DNA of 64,000 bases from Nocardia jiangxiensis NBRC 101359 (GCF_000308615.1 NZ_BAGB01000174.1:1-64000); one strand, 5' to 3'. Positions 45,847 to 54,497 are shown, counted from the stretch's first letter. The notes: generated from the sequence alone by a model not told the origin. Translations and numbers: made by a program.

Positions 45847-46467
45847 TTCGGGCTCGGGCGTCGGTTCACGCTGCGGGACGGGGAATCCCGGAAGCCCGCG
45901 GCGCGCCAGCGGGATCAGCAGGTGGATCAGCGGGCCGATGCCGAATGCGTACACCACGGTGCCCACGCCCACGCTGCCGCCGAGCAGCCAGCCGGTCGCC
46001 AGGACGGTTGCTTCGATTCCGGTGCGGATCGGCCAGACGGACCAGCTGGTCCGGGCGACCAGTCCAGTCATCAGTCCATCGCGTGGGCCCGGTCCCATCC
46101 CTGCGCCGATGTAGAGCACGGTGGCGACGGCGTTGAGCGCCACGGCCGCGATCATCGCGGCGATCTGCACCGCCAACAGGTGTGGATGCGGCAGCCAGCG
46201 CAGGGCGTTGTCCACCGAGACGGCGATCACCACGACATTGCTCAGCGTGCCGAGTCCGGGTCGCTGCCGTAGCGGAATCCAGGCCAGCAGCACCGCGACG
46301 CCGGTCAGTGCGGTGACGGTGCCGAAGCTGATCGGCAGGTGCCGGGCCACGCCCTGATGGAACACGTCCCACGGATCCAGGCCGAGCCCGGCCCGGATCA
46401 TCACGGCCATCGAGAAGCCGTACATCCACAGTCCGGTGTAGAGCGCGAGCAGGCGGCGTAAGAGCAT
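45754..46467 (-). CDS. YczE/YitT-like membrane protein
   Basis: A 237-residue protein with about five to six hydrophobic helices and the family segment MIRAGLGLDPWDVFHQGVA near the start and IGAGMGPGPRDGLM in the middle. The family has no assigned substrate. The ATG giving MLLRRLLALY is chosen; a TTG 11 codons earlier is open. The last 30 codons run over the 3' end of the pentapeptide gene on the other strand. These final residues are polar and Arg rich, so the overlap may simply be a read-through extension. Confidence 0.85.
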   Translation of the reverse strand: MLLRRLLALYTGLWMYGFSMAVMIRAGLGLDPWDVFHQGVARHLPISFGTVTALTGVAVLLAWIPLRQRPGLGTLSNVVVIAVSVDNALRWLPHPHLLAVQIAAMIAAVALNAVATVLYIGAGMGPGPRDGLMTGLVARTSWSVWPIRTGIEATVLATGWLLGGSVGVGTVVYAFGIGPLIHLLIPLARRGLPGFPVPQREPTPEPESVVAHRDPRRPSEGGGQVEQLRGAHRCAAE

Positions 46468-46562
46468 GGTGTACAGCCTGACCGACCACTGGACCCGCAA
46501 TACAGATCCAATCGTCGATTACTGGACTGGAAATTTGAATGGGGGGTGGTGTGGATAATTCG

Positions 46563-46592
46563 CTCGACTCGGCCTGTGTGCCGCAGTAGTCT
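46563..46592 (+). promoter_or_regulatory. Candidate promoter of the trp leader and trpS
   Basis: CTCGAC and TAGTCT are separated by 18 bases. The expected transcription start is at or within a base or two of the ATG of the leader peptide, so the leader would be translated from a leaderless mRNA, which is common in actinobacteria. No ribosome site precedes the ATG, consistent with this. Confidence 0.4.
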
Positions 46593-46599
46593 GGCCCGC

Positions 46600-46638
46600 A
46601 TGCGGAACTGTGCGCGCCTCGCGTGGTGGCTGCCCTGA
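46600..46638 (+). CDS. trpL: trp leader peptide controlling trpS, 12 aa
   Basis: The frame reads MRNCARLAWWLP and then TGA, with two adjacent Trp codons. It stands directly before three mutually exclusive hairpins and the tryptophanyl-tRNA synthetase gene. When charged Trp-tRNA is scarce the ribosome should stall at the Trp pair and free the antiterminator. No start-proximal ribosome site is present, in line with leaderless translation. Confidence 0.85.
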   Translation: MRNCARLAWWLP

Positions 46639-46680
46639 CGGGCGGCCGAGCTCCGTATGCTCCGAACATCACGGCCGCCC
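46628..46680 (+). promoter_or_regulatory. Pause and antiterminator hairpins of the trpS attenuator
   Basis: Segment 1 (GGCTGCCC, overlapping the second Trp codon) can pair with segment 2 (GGGCGGCC) through a four-base loop that is the leader stop region. Segment 2 can instead pair with segment 3 (CGGCCGCCC), giving the antiterminator. Segments 2 and 4 are identical over ten bases (CGGGCGGCCG), as required for competing structures. Confidence 0.85.
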
Positions 46681-46704
46681 GAATCGGGCGGCCGTTCTCG
46701 TCTG
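46671..46704 (+). terminator. Terminator hairpin of the trpS attenuator
   Basis: ACGGCCGCCCG pairs perfectly with CGGGCGGCCGT over 11 bases around an AAT loop, followed by TTCTCGTCT. It lies between the leader peptide and trpS and forms when segment 3 is not held by segment 2. Confidence 0.85.
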
Positions 46705-46757
46705 CGTGACGCGGTGGCGGTCCGGCCGGGCGGCCCCAGCACGAAAGGCGGAACATC

Positions 46758-47735
46758 ATGTCCCGGCGTATCACCGGCTTCACCCCCTCGGGGGAGCTGC
46801 ATCTCGGCAATTATTTCGGCGCGATCAAACCCCTTGTCGACCAACAGATTCCGGACCGGAGCATCGTGTTCGTCTCCGATCTGCACGCGCTTACCCTCGA
46901 CCACGATCCGGCCGCGGTGCGCAGGCGCACACTGGAATTCGCGACCGTGCTGCTGGCCGCCGGGGCGGATCCGGCGCGGAGTATTTTCCTGGTGCAGTCC
47001 CACGTGCCCGAGCACACCGAACTGCACTATCTGCTGGAGAGTGCGACCGGCTACGGCGAGGTGCGGCGGATGATCCAGTTCAAGGAGAAATCGCGGGACA
47101 GCGACCGGGTCCGGGTGTCGCTGCTGACCTATCCGGTGCTGATGGCCGCCGATATCCTGCTGTACCAGGCCGGGGAGGTGCCGGTCGGCGAGGACCAACG
47201 GCAGCACGTCGAGTTGGCGCGCGACATCGCCGAACGCTTCAACACCGCCTACGGCCGGGTGTTCACCGTCCCGCGCATGGTGAACCCGCCGGTCGCCGCG
47301 CGCATCATGGACCTGTCCGACCCCACGGCCAAGATGAGCAAATCGACCTCGGTCACCGGATCGCTACGCCTGCTCGATTCGCCGGATACGTTGCGCCGCA
47401 AGGTAATGCGCGCGGTCACCGATCCAGGTTCCGCAGTCGAATACGATCCCGAGAACCGCCCCGGCATAGCGAATCTGCTCACCATCCTGGCAGCCTGCAC
47501 CGGCGAGGACCCCGCCGACGCGGCCGCCCGATCCGGCGGCTACGCCGACCTGAAACGCGCGGTCGCCGACGCCGTCATCGCCACGACCGACCCGATCCGC
47601 CACCGCTACACCGAGCTGAGCGAGGACCCGGAATCGGTACGGAAGATAGTGCAGGACGGCGCAATCCGAGCCCGGCTGATCGCAGGCGATACGGTGACCG
47701 CCGCCAAGCGGGCCATCGGCCTGCTCCCGGCCTGA
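46758..47735 (+). CDS. trpS: Tryptophanyl-tRNA synthetase, attenuator-controlled
   Basis: A 325-residue class I synthetase charging tRNA-Trp. The HIGH-type motif is TPSGELHLGNYFG and the KMSKS loop is at residues 192-196. Compared with the Bacillus enzyme, His43 is kept but the residue at position 9, Gln in most TrpRS, is Thr here. The protein differs clearly from the M. tuberculosis housekeeping TrpRS in the same motif. Streptomyces coelicolor has an auxiliary, indolmycin-resistant TrpRS whose gene is controlled by ribosome-mediated attenuation; this gene shares that type of control, so an inducible auxiliary enzyme is likely (inference). CACGAAAGGCGG precedes the ATG. Confidence 0.97.
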   Translation: MSRRITGFTPSGELHLGNYFGAIKPLVDQQIPDRSIVFVSDLHALTLDHDPAAVRRRTLEFATVLLAAGADPARSIFLVQSHVPEHTELHYLLESATGYGEVRRMIQFKEKSRDSDRVRVSLLTYPVLMAADILLYQAGEVPVGEDQRQHVELARDIAERFNTAYGRVFTVPRMVNPPVAARIMDLSDPTAKMSKSTSVTGSLRLLDSPDTLRRKVMRAVTDPGSAVEYDPENRPGIANLLTILAACTGEDPADAAARSGGYADLKRAVADAVIATTDPIRHRYTELSEDPESVRKIVQDGAIRARLIAGDTVTAAKRAIGLLPA

Positions 47736-47771
47736 GTGTCCGCAGATGACTCTACCGGCATCGGTCGCGAA

Positions 47772-48662
47772 TTACTCTGGCGCGGAACGATAATGACCCG
47801 GTGCCGTGCCGAACTCGCGTTTGAATGCCTTGGCGAAGGCGTACTCCGAGACGTAACCGACGCGTGCGGCGACGGACCGCAGCGGTAGGTCGGCCTCGCG
47901 TAACATTCGGGCTGACAAGGTCATTCGCCACCAGGTCAGGTAGGTCTGGGGCGGCATGCCCACTGTCGCGGTGAAGCGTTGTGCGAAAGCCGATCTGGAC
48001 AGTCCCGCCAGACTGCCCAGGCGCTGGACCGTCCAGGGGGAGGCCGGGTCCTGATGCATCGCCTGCAGGGCCGGTGCGAGGTCGGGATCCCGCAGGGCCG
48101 CAGCCCATCCGGTGTCGTCGCGGGCCGACTGTTCCTCGTGCCAGGCGCGCAGGATGTAGAGCAGCAGTACCTCGAGCAGGGGCGGCAGCACGCCGGGCGC
48201 ACCGGGTAGCGGGTCGGCGTCCAGTTCGCGGCCCAGCAGATCGATCGCTCCGCGCAGGGTCGGATGGCGGCCCACGCGCGCGGGTAGATGCACCACCTCG
48301 GGGAGTTCGGCCAGCAGGGGATGCACTCTGTTCTGGTCGAGAAGGTATGCGCCGCAGAGCAGTACGGTGGTCGGCTCGCCGAGCGGAGAATCATCGGCTT
48401 CGCTCGGCTCACGCAGTGGCGTGTCGAGTGAATCGGCGATGGCGTGGCCGAGTTCGTGCGGAATGAAGGCCACGTCACCGACCACCAGCCGGATCGGATC
48501 GCCCTGCACCGGGATCAGCCAGCATGCGCCCTGCAGGACGACGTGGAATCCGGCACCGCGCTGCGCCGGGAAGCGAATGCCCCAGGGGGCGCGCAGTTCG
48601 GTGCGATTGGAATGGGGTTGGCCGATGCGCATGGCAGCGACCGCGTCGCTGAGTACGTCCAC
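47772..48662 (-). CDS. AraC-family regulator with cupin domain
   Basis: A 296-residue regulator. Residues 5-180 match the AraC_binding_2/cupin_6 domain (VDVLSDAVAAMRIGQPHSN, then GAGFHVVLQGACWL). Residues 195-295 hold two helix-turn-helix units (WTVQRLGSLAGLSRSAFAQRF and LPLRSVAARVGYVSEYAFAKAF). The GTG start keeps the conserved MDVLSDAVAA-type beginning. It is divergent from a saccharopine-dehydrogenase-like gene with 144 bases between, and regulators of this type usually control that neighbour. Confidence 0.9.
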   Translation of the reverse strand: MDVLSDAVAAMRIGQPHSNRTELRAPWGIRFPAQRGAGFHVVLQGACWLIPVQGDPIRLVVGDVAFIPHELGHAIADSLDTPLREPSEADDSPLGEPTTVLLCGAYLLDQNRVHPLLAELPEVVHLPARVGRHPTLRGAIDLLGRELDADPLPGAPGVLPPLLEVLLLYILRAWHEEQSARDDTGWAAALRDPDLAPALQAMHQDPASPWTVQRLGSLAGLSRSAFAQRFTATVGMPPQTYLTWWRMTLSARMLREADLPLRSVAARVGYVSEYAFAKAFKREFGTAPGHYRSAPE

Positions 48663-48806
48663 CGTCTCAGGGTACTGCGGAATGCATATGCGCCGGACGA
48701 TCGGACATCTTCTCCGGACTCTCTGGCATGGATCATCCGATTCGACGTTCGTAACGTCATGGTGTCGGCATTCGGCCGACACAGGATCATCACTCGGGAG
48801 TATGCG

Positions 48807-49835
48807 ATGAGGATTGCGGTGTACGGGGCCAGCGGATTCACCGGATCGCTGGTGGTGACCGAGGCTCGACGGCGGGGTATCGAACCGGTGCTGGTGGGCC
48901 GGGACGTCCGGCGGTTGCGCAGAGCCGCCGAGGAGGCGGGTGTGCCGAACGCCGAGGTGCGTGCCGCGGGGCTGGACGAAGCCCGGGAAATGGCAGCGGT
49001 TTTCGCCGAATGCGATGCGGTCGTGAATTGCGCCGGGCCGTTCACGCGATGGGGCGAACCGGTGGTTCGTGCGGCGATCGCGGCCGGACGGCACTACGTC
49101 GACACCGCCGGCGAGCAGCAGCACATCCATCGGATACTCGGTGAATTCGATTCGGCAGCACAGGAATCAGCGATATCAGTTGTTCCGGGAGTGACGGACG
49201 ACGGCGTCCCCGGAGATCTGGTCGCGCATCTGGCCGCCGCGCGGGTATCGATCGTCCGGGACGTTCTGATCGCGGACCTTCGTCTGCCAGGCGGCGTTTC
49301 GCGCGGAACGGCCCGATCGATGCTCGCGGTCGTCGGTAGTACGGGGCTCGAGTACGCCGCCGGTGGCTGGCATGCGGACAGTGGCGAGGAGTTCGATCCG
49401 ATCACACCACCGGGGCAGACCCGGCCCGCATCCTTGCGCGCCTTCGCATTGCCCGGGGTGGTCACGATTCCCCGGCACGTCGCGGCCGGACGGGTGCGCG
49501 GTGCGATCCGGACGGAGGTGGCGACGTTGTTCACCGGGCTGACCGAGGAAGTGGCCGAGACGATTCCGGAGGTCGTCCCGATGCAGGCGCGACAAGCTGG
49601 GCAATGGCTCATGTTCGCCGGGGTGACCGGCGGGCACGGAGAGCGGATCCACGGCTGGGTCACCGGGCCCGATGGGTACGGTCTCACCGCGGTCATCGCT
49701 GTGGAGACCGCGCGTCGTCTGGTCGAGGTGGGTGCGCCCGCCGGTGCGCTGACTCCGGCACAGGCCGTGGACCCTGCGGATTTCCTGGAATTCCTGACCT
49801 CCGCGGGTGCGCAATGGCAGGTGGGCGAGGACTGA
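48807..49835 (+). CDS. Saccharopine dehydrogenase-like NAD(P)-binding protein
   Basis: A 342-residue protein with the Rossmann loop YGASGFTGSLVVTEA at the N-terminus, followed by NCAGPFTRWGEPVVRAAIAAG and YVDTAGEQQ, the pattern of trans-acting enoyl reductase and saccharopine-dehydrogenase-like proteins of mycolata. Those homologues act in lipid biosynthesis, but none of the polyketide genes they serve is nearby. GGGAG six bases upstream supports the ATG. It is the probable target of the divergent AraC regulator. Confidence 0.85.
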   Translation: MRIAVYGASGFTGSLVVTEARRRGIEPVLVGRDVRRLRRAAEEAGVPNAEVRAAGLDEAREMAAVFAECDAVVNCAGPFTRWGEPVVRAAIAAGRHYVDTAGEQQHIHRILGEFDSAAQESAISVVPGVTDDGVPGDLVAHLAAARVSIVRDVLIADLRLPGGVSRGTARSMLAVVGSTGLEYAAGGWHADSGEEFDPITPPGQTRPASLRAFALPGVVTIPRHVAAGRVRGAIRTEVATLFTGLTEEVAETIPEVVPMQARQAGQWLMFAGVTGGHGERIHGWVTGPDGYGLTAVIAVETARRLVEVGAPAGALTPAQAVDPADFLEFLTSAGAQWQVGED

Positions 49836-49844
49836 AATATCGGT

Positions 49845-50579
49845 TCAGAGACCGGAAACGCCTGCCAGTTGGCCGATGCCGTAGGTCACCGCCATGGCGA
49901 GTGCGCCGCCGATGACCACGCGCAGGACCGCGCGACGCGGATTGCTGCCGCCGAGGCGGGAGCTGATCGAACCGGTCAGTGCCAGGGCGATCAGCACGGC
50001 CGCGAAGGTCACCGGGATCCGCCACGACACCGGCGGCAGCAGGATCGCCAGGATCGGCAGAATCGCGCCCAGGGTGAACGACACCGCCGAGGAGATCGCC
50101 GCCTGCCACGGACTGGTCAGCTCGGCGGGGTCCAGGCCGAGTTCCGCCTCGGCGTGGGCGGTGAAGGCGTCGTGGGCGGTGAGTTCCTCCGCGACCAGGC
50201 GCGCGGTCTCCTCGGACAATCCCTTGCCCTCGTAGATCTGTGCCAGTTCGTTCAGTTCGTAATCGGGTTCCTCGGTCAGCTCCCTGCGCTCCTTGGACAG
50301 CAGGGCCCGTTCGGAATCGCGCTGTGTGCTCACCGAGATGTACTCGCCCACGGCCATGGAGATCGCGCCCGCCGTGAGCCCGGCCACACCCGCGGTCAGA
50401 ATATTCGCGGTCGTGGTGGTCGCCGCCGCGACACCCACGACCAGCCCCGCGGTCGACACGATGCCGTCATTGGCCCCGAGCACCCCGGCCCGCAACCAGT
50501 TCAACCGCGAAGCCAGCCCGTTGCCGTGCGGTTCGTGCGGATGCGCCCCGTCCCCGAAGCCCCCGACCGTCCTGTCCAC
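49845..50579 (-). CDS. VIT/CCC1-family iron or manganese transporter
   Basis: A 244-residue membrane protein with five helices. LRAGVLGANDGIVSTAGLVVGVA in the first helix and GAISMAVGEYISVSTQRDSE in the second are the family hallmarks. The Glu-rich cytoplasmic helix pair in the middle (LTEEPDYELNELAQIYEGKG, EETARLVAEEL) is the metal-binding region of plant VIT1. It should move Fe2+ or Mn2+ out of the cytoplasm. It is convergent with the preceding gene (nine bases between stops) and divergent from the DUF4184 gene. Confidence 0.92.
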   Translation of the reverse strand: MDRTVGGFGDGAHPHEPHGNGLASRLNWLRAGVLGANDGIVSTAGLVVGVAAATTTTANILTAGVAGLTAGAISMAVGEYISVSTQRDSERALLSKERRELTEEPDYELNELAQIYEGKGLSEETARLVAEELTAHDAFTAHAEAELGLDPAELTSPWQAAISSAVSFTLGAILPILAILLPPVSWRIPVTFAAVLIALALTGSISSRLGGSNPRRAVLRVVIGGALAMAVTYGIGQLAGVSGL

Positions 50580-50707
50580 GACGAGCAGCCTACGGTCGCG
50601 CCACGCGTCGGTGGTGGAGGCCGCTCACCGGGATACGGTCATGCCGACATTCTCGGGGAGCAGATTCCGGGCTGGGAGGTGGGCCGGTAGGTGGATACAC
50701 TCCGCCG

Positions 50708-51481
50708 ATGCCGCTCACCTTTCCCTCGCATTCGCTGGCCGTGCTTCCGCTGAAGATACGGTGGCCGCGGCGGTGGGACGGGGTTGCGTTGGTGGTGGGG
50801 TCGGCGGTGCCGGACGCGTCGTATCCGGTGGCGGGGTTCTTCTCGATGCCGGAGACGCATGCGTTGGCTGCGTTGCTGTGGTGGTGCCTGCCGGTGGGGA
50901 TCGTGGGGACGGTGGTGATTCGGTGGGGCGCGCCGTCGATCGCGGCGCATCTGCCGCGGCTCGGGGGATTCGATCTGCCCGCCTACGGCGTACTCGGTGA
51001 GGTGCGGCATCGGTGGTATGTCACGGGGTATTCGATTCTGATCGGCGCGCTCACGCACATCTGCTGGGACGGATTCACCCACGATCCGGCGGGCGGGCAC
51101 GGTTGGGCGGTGGCCCGTTTTCCCGTGCTGCTGCATTCGGGATTGTTCGGCAGGCCGTGGTGGTATCTGCTGCAACAGGCGTCGACCGTGGGTGGTGCGG
51201 TGCTCGCGATCGGGGTGTTCTACTACATCGGCCGTCGCGGACTGATCCGAACCTGGCACGGTGCGCCGCGGGCCGTTGCGCGCGCGCCGCGCCGGTTCTG
51301 GTCGGCCGCGGGGCTGGTCGCAGTGCTGAGTCTGATCCTGATCTCGTTGATGCCCTTGGCATTTCAGCCCTTCGTACTGGGCGTGCGGTTGCTGTACGTC
51401 GCGGCGATCTCGCTGCTGGCGGGTGCGTTGGTGACACGTTCGGGCCGGGGGTCCTATCCGGGGGTAGCATCCGTGGCGTGA
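50708..51481 (+). CDS. DUF4184 membrane protein
   Basis: A 257-residue protein with about six hydrophobic helices. The start MPLTFPSHSLAVLPLK and AVPDASYPV match the DUF4184 family, which often has His/Asp residues near the membrane face (SHS, GALTHICWDGFTHD); this resembles metal-dependent membrane hydrolases, but no activity is established. The stop overlaps the start of the methyltransferase as GTGA, so the two are translationally coupled. Confidence 0.88.
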   Translation: MPLTFPSHSLAVLPLKIRWPRRWDGVALVVGSAVPDASYPVAGFFSMPETHALAALLWWCLPVGIVGTVVIRWGAPSIAAHLPRLGGFDLPAYGVLGEVRHRWYVTGYSILIGALTHICWDGFTHDPAGGHGWAVARFPVLLHSGLFGRPWWYLLQQASTVGGAVLAIGVFYYIGRRGLIRTWHGAPRAVARAPRRFWSAAGLVAVLSLILISLMPLAFQPFVLGVRLLYVAAISLLAGALVTRSGRGSYPGVASVA

Positions 51482-52116
51482 ACCCGCTTGTCGCACGTGT
51501 GATGTCCACCGTCGCCGGTCAGCTCGGGCATCCGAGCGGGCTGCTGGGCAAAGGGGTGGGGCGGATACTCGACCGCACCAATCGATTCGTGATCCAGGAG
51601 AGCGTACTGGGCGCCGCGATCGTGCCGGGGGAGGCGGCGGCCGATATCGGGTTCGGTGGCGGAGTGGGACTTTCGCTGCTGCTGGACCGGGTCGGTGCGG
51701 ACGGCACGGTGCACGGTGTGGAGCTTTCGCGGGATATGTTGGCGGGGGCCAGATCTCGGTTCACCCGGGAGATCGGTACCGGGCGGCTGCGGGTGCTCGA
51801 GGGTTCGCTCACCGAACTGCCGCTGGCCGATGCGAGTCTGGATGCGGTGATCACCGTCAACACGGTCTATTTCGTCGCCGAACTCGACCTCGCGTGTGCG
51901 GAGTTGGCGCGGGTGCTGCGGCCGCAGGGGCGGGTCGTGATCGGCATCGGCGATCCCGATGCGATGAGCTCTCTGCCGTTCACGGCGCACGGATTTCGGC
52001 TGCGTCCGGTCGCGGAGCTGACCGATGCCCTCGAACGCGTCGGTCTGACCGTCGAACATCGTGCCCTCGAACGCAAACCGTTGCCCGGTCACCTGCTGAT
52101 CGGTCGCCGGGCCTAG
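51478..52116 (+). CDS. Class I SAM-dependent methyltransferase
   Basis: A 212-residue methyltransferase. The SAM-binding glycine loop is ADIGFGGGVGLSLLL, the acidic loop is HGVELSRDM, and motif III-like DAVITVNTVYFV follows. The N-terminal helices (NPLVARVMSTVAGQLGHPSG) are of the ubiE-like type. Substrate unknown. The GTG overlaps the DUF4184 stop by four bases, which links it to a membrane protein and suggests a hydrophobic substrate (inference). Confidence 0.88.
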   Translation: MNPLVARVMSTVAGQLGHPSGLLGKGVGRILDRTNRFVIQESVLGAAIVPGEAAADIGFGGGVGLSLLLDRVGADGTVHGVELSRDMLAGARSRFTREIGTGRLRVLEGSLTELPLADASLDAVITVNTVYFVAELDLACAELARVLRPQGRVVIGIGDPDAMSSLPFTAHGFRLRPVAELTDALERVGLTVEHRALERKPLPGHLLIGRRA

Positions 52117-52130
52117 CGGTTGCCTCGGCC

Positions 52131-53015
52131 TCAGAGTTTGCGCGCGTCGGCTGGGACGAGTGCGGCCTGGGCGAATCGGTAGATCTCTTCGGCGGCGTCG
52201 AATTCGGTGGATGTCACGGTGTTCGGGCCGTTGTCCCATTCGGGCGGAGTCGGTTTGCCCGGCCAGGTGTGCCCGCCGTCGAACACCGTCCATGCGGTGA
52301 CCCGGCTGCCACCGACCCCGCCCTCGACGGCATGTCTGCTGGACCGGTCGGTGGTGACGGTCGTGCCTTCACCCGAACATCGGTTCGCAGCCTGCCACCA
52401 CGCGGCGGATTCGGCCAAACCCAGTGTGCGGCCCCGCAATTCACCATCCGGCCCACGATGACGGGAGTAACCGCCGGTGATCGGCACCGCCTCGTCGGCC
52501 GTTCCGTTGATCAGCAGGGCCGATACCGCGTGCGTGGGCTCGATCCGTTCCAGCGCGACCGGCAGACCCCCTGCCACCGCGCCGAATGCGGGCACCAGAT
52601 CACTCGATTCGAGTCCGAGACGATGTGCCATGAACGCGCCGTTGGAAATCCCCGCGGGGATGGTCCATTCCGGGCGGGTGCCGAATTCCGCTGCGCACCA
52701 GTGGATCAGCTCACGAAGAAATGCGACGTCATCGACACCGGCCTCGTCGGCGAGAGTGACGCCGCGCCCGTCCGCCCAGCATCGATCCCATCCGTCGGGA
52801 TAGGCGACGGCGATGCCCCACTCCTGCGCGTGCGCACCGAAACTGGTCCACTCGTCCATCATCAGCCCGGGACGTCGCTGCTGCGAGGGCAATCGCGAGG
52901 CATTCCCGTGTAATGCCAGCACCAGCGGCGCGCCGTCCTGCTGCGGCGCGCGCAGCCCGAACGTGCGCACCCGGCCGTCGACCGTCAACTCGGCCGCTGT
53001 GAACTCACCGGACAT
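52131..53015 (-). CDS. PHB-depolymerase-like esterase, no signal peptide
   Basis: A 294-residue alpha/beta hydrolase of the LpqC/polyhydroxybutyrate depolymerase family. The oxyanion segment LVLALHGNAS, the nucleophile in PAGISNGAFMAH, an acidic site in NGTADEAVP and the His in DGGHTWPG are visible. Family members are usually secreted, but this N-terminus (MSGEFTAAELTVDG) shows no signal. GGAGGAAGGGG before this ATG is a strong ribosome site; an ATG nine codons earlier has none. The gene is convergent with the methyltransferase. Confidence 0.88.
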   Translation of the reverse strand: MSGEFTAAELTVDGRVRTFGLRAPQQDGAPLVLALHGNASRLPSQQRRPGLMMDEWTSFGAHAQEWGIAVAYPDGWDRCWADGRGVTLADEAGVDDVAFLRELIHWCAAEFGTRPEWTIPAGISNGAFMAHRLGLESSDLVPAFGAVAGGLPVALERIEPTHAVSALLINGTADEAVPITGGYSRHRGPDGELRGRTLGLAESAAWWQAANRCSGEGTTVTTDRSSRHAVEGGVGGSRVTAWTVFDGGHTWPGKPTPPEWDNGPNTVTSTEFDAAEEIYRFAQAALVPADARKL

Positions 53016-53246
53016 CGGCGCCCCTTCCTCCCCGAAGCTCATCCGACCAGAATAGGCGGCCCCGAGTGCCCGGCACCGGACGGATTCTCCGGGAATCAGC
53101 GGGCGAAGTCGGCGCGCGAGTTCGCCCGGAATGCGCCGGATCGCCTCGCGGGCAGTGCGATCGCCGCCCCGGCCCGGCGGACGGGCCGGTCAACGCGCCG
53201 GGAACCCTGGCGTGCGCCGGTTCGCGTGGCCGGTACTCTGGTGGCC

Positions 53247-53537
53247 ATGGTGATGCGATGGACTGCACTGATGGTGTGCGCGTTCGTCGTCTCCGTGTGG
53301 GCTGCGCTGCTGTTTCCGGCGGGTGAGTCGAATTCCCTGCTGGCCCTGGGCACCGCGGTCATGGTGGCATTGGCCGTAGTGGCGGCGCATTCCACTCGGG
53401 TGCGGTTGCTGCCGGTCGTCGTTCGCACCGGTCCGCCGGTGTCGGCGCAACGGCGGCGGCGCGGATCGTTCCTGCGGCAGAGCAATCCGGACACAGCGGG
53501 CCGGGTGCGGCCCAGGGCGCCGGGACACGGCGGCTGA
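53247..53537 (+). CDS. DUF6412 small membrane protein
   Basis: A 96-residue protein with two hydrophobic helices (residues 5-25 and 33-50) and a basic tail RRRRGSFLRQSNPDTAGRVRPR that matches the conserved end of DUF6412 proteins. These lie beside a secondary YidC gene in other actinobacteria, and a YidC gene follows here after 84 bases. It may be a partner or substrate of that insertase (inference). The first of two ATGs in frame is used. Confidence 0.75.
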   Translation: MVMRWTALMVCAFVVSVWAALLFPAGESNSLLALGTAVMVALAVVAAHSTRVRLLPVVVRTGPPVSAQRRRRGSFLRQSNPDTAGRVRPRAPGHGG

Positions 53538-53621
53538 CCGCGCGGCTGCGCGGTCGGCCTCTTCGCCGACCCTGTTCACCATAGGCCCGTTCGCGGGTAC
53601 CTCGTAGTGAGGTGTTTGCCC

Positions 53622-54455
53622 ATGCTCGATTTCGTGTACTATCCCCTGTCCGGCGTGTTGTGGTTGTGGCACACCGGATTTGCCGCCCTCCTCGGACCGG
53701 CCAGCGGCCTGGCCTGGGCGCTGGCGATCATGTTCCTCGTGCTCACCCTGCGCGCCGCGCTGTACAAGCCGTTCGTGGCGCAGGTGCGGTTCCAGCGCAC
53801 CATGTCGGTGCTGCGGCCCAAGATGAAGGAGTTGCAGGAACGGCACGCCGGCGACAAGGAGCGTCTCGCGGCCGAGATGCGCACACTGCAGCAGCAACAT
53901 CAGTTCAACGTGTTCAGCGGCTGCCTGCCGGTGATCGTGCAACTGGTGATCTTCGTGGGCCTGCTGCACGTGTTGAGTTCGTTCGGCCGCACCGGATCCG
54001 GTTCGATCGTGCGCTTGCTGTGGCATCCGGTGCATGCCGCCGCGGCGCAGACGGTGACCTCGAACTACTTCTTCTCCGTCACCCAGGTGCAGTCCTTCCT
54101 GCACGCCAAGTTGTTCACCGCACCGCTGACCGCGACCCTGCTGACCTCCGGATCGGCCTGGGGCCCGGTCGCCGCGGTGGCGATCCCGCTGGTCGTGATC
54201 GGTGCGGTGGCCACGCATTTCACCGCCCGCGCCTCGGTGGTCCGGCAGACCGAGATGACCACCCAGACCCGGCTGATCAACTTCATGACCATGTGGTTGT
54301 TCCCGCTGGGCACCCTCGCGGCCGGGCTGGTCATGCCGATCGGCGTGCTGGTGTACTTCGCCACCAGCAACACCTGGACGTTCGTGCAGCAGTACTTCGT
54401 GCACAAGCGATTCGGGCCGGTGGACGCCGAACCGGCGGTCGAACAGCTGAGCTGA
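53622..54455 (+). CDS. YidC/Oxa1-family membrane insertase, short form
   Basis: A 277-residue insertase with about five transmembrane helices. LTLRAALYKPFVAQVRFQRTM begins the conserved core, followed by the cytoplasmic coiled-coil loop (MKELQERHAGDKERLAAEM) and QFNVFSGCLPVIVQLVIF. The conserved Arg in the first core helix (LTLRAALYKP) is present. The chromosome should hold another YidC near rnpA and the origin, so this copy is probably secondary. GAGGTG eight bases upstream supports the ATG. It follows the DUF6412 gene. Confidence 0.92.
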   Translation: MLDFVYYPLSGVLWLWHTGFAALLGPASGLAWALAIMFLVLTLRAALYKPFVAQVRFQRTMSVLRPKMKELQERHAGDKERLAAEMRTLQQQHQFNVFSGCLPVIVQLVIFVGLLHVLSSFGRTGSGSIVRLLWHPVHAAAAQTVTSNYFFSVTQVQSFLHAKLFTAPLTATLLTSGSAWGPVAAVAIPLVVIGAVATHFTARASVVRQTEMTTQTRLINFMTMWLFPLGTLAAGLVMPIGVLVYFATSNTWTFVQQYFVHKRFGPVDAEPAVEQLS

Positions 54456-54497
54456 CCGACGGTCGAGATCCGGTGCGGCGCACGGCCGCACCTCATC

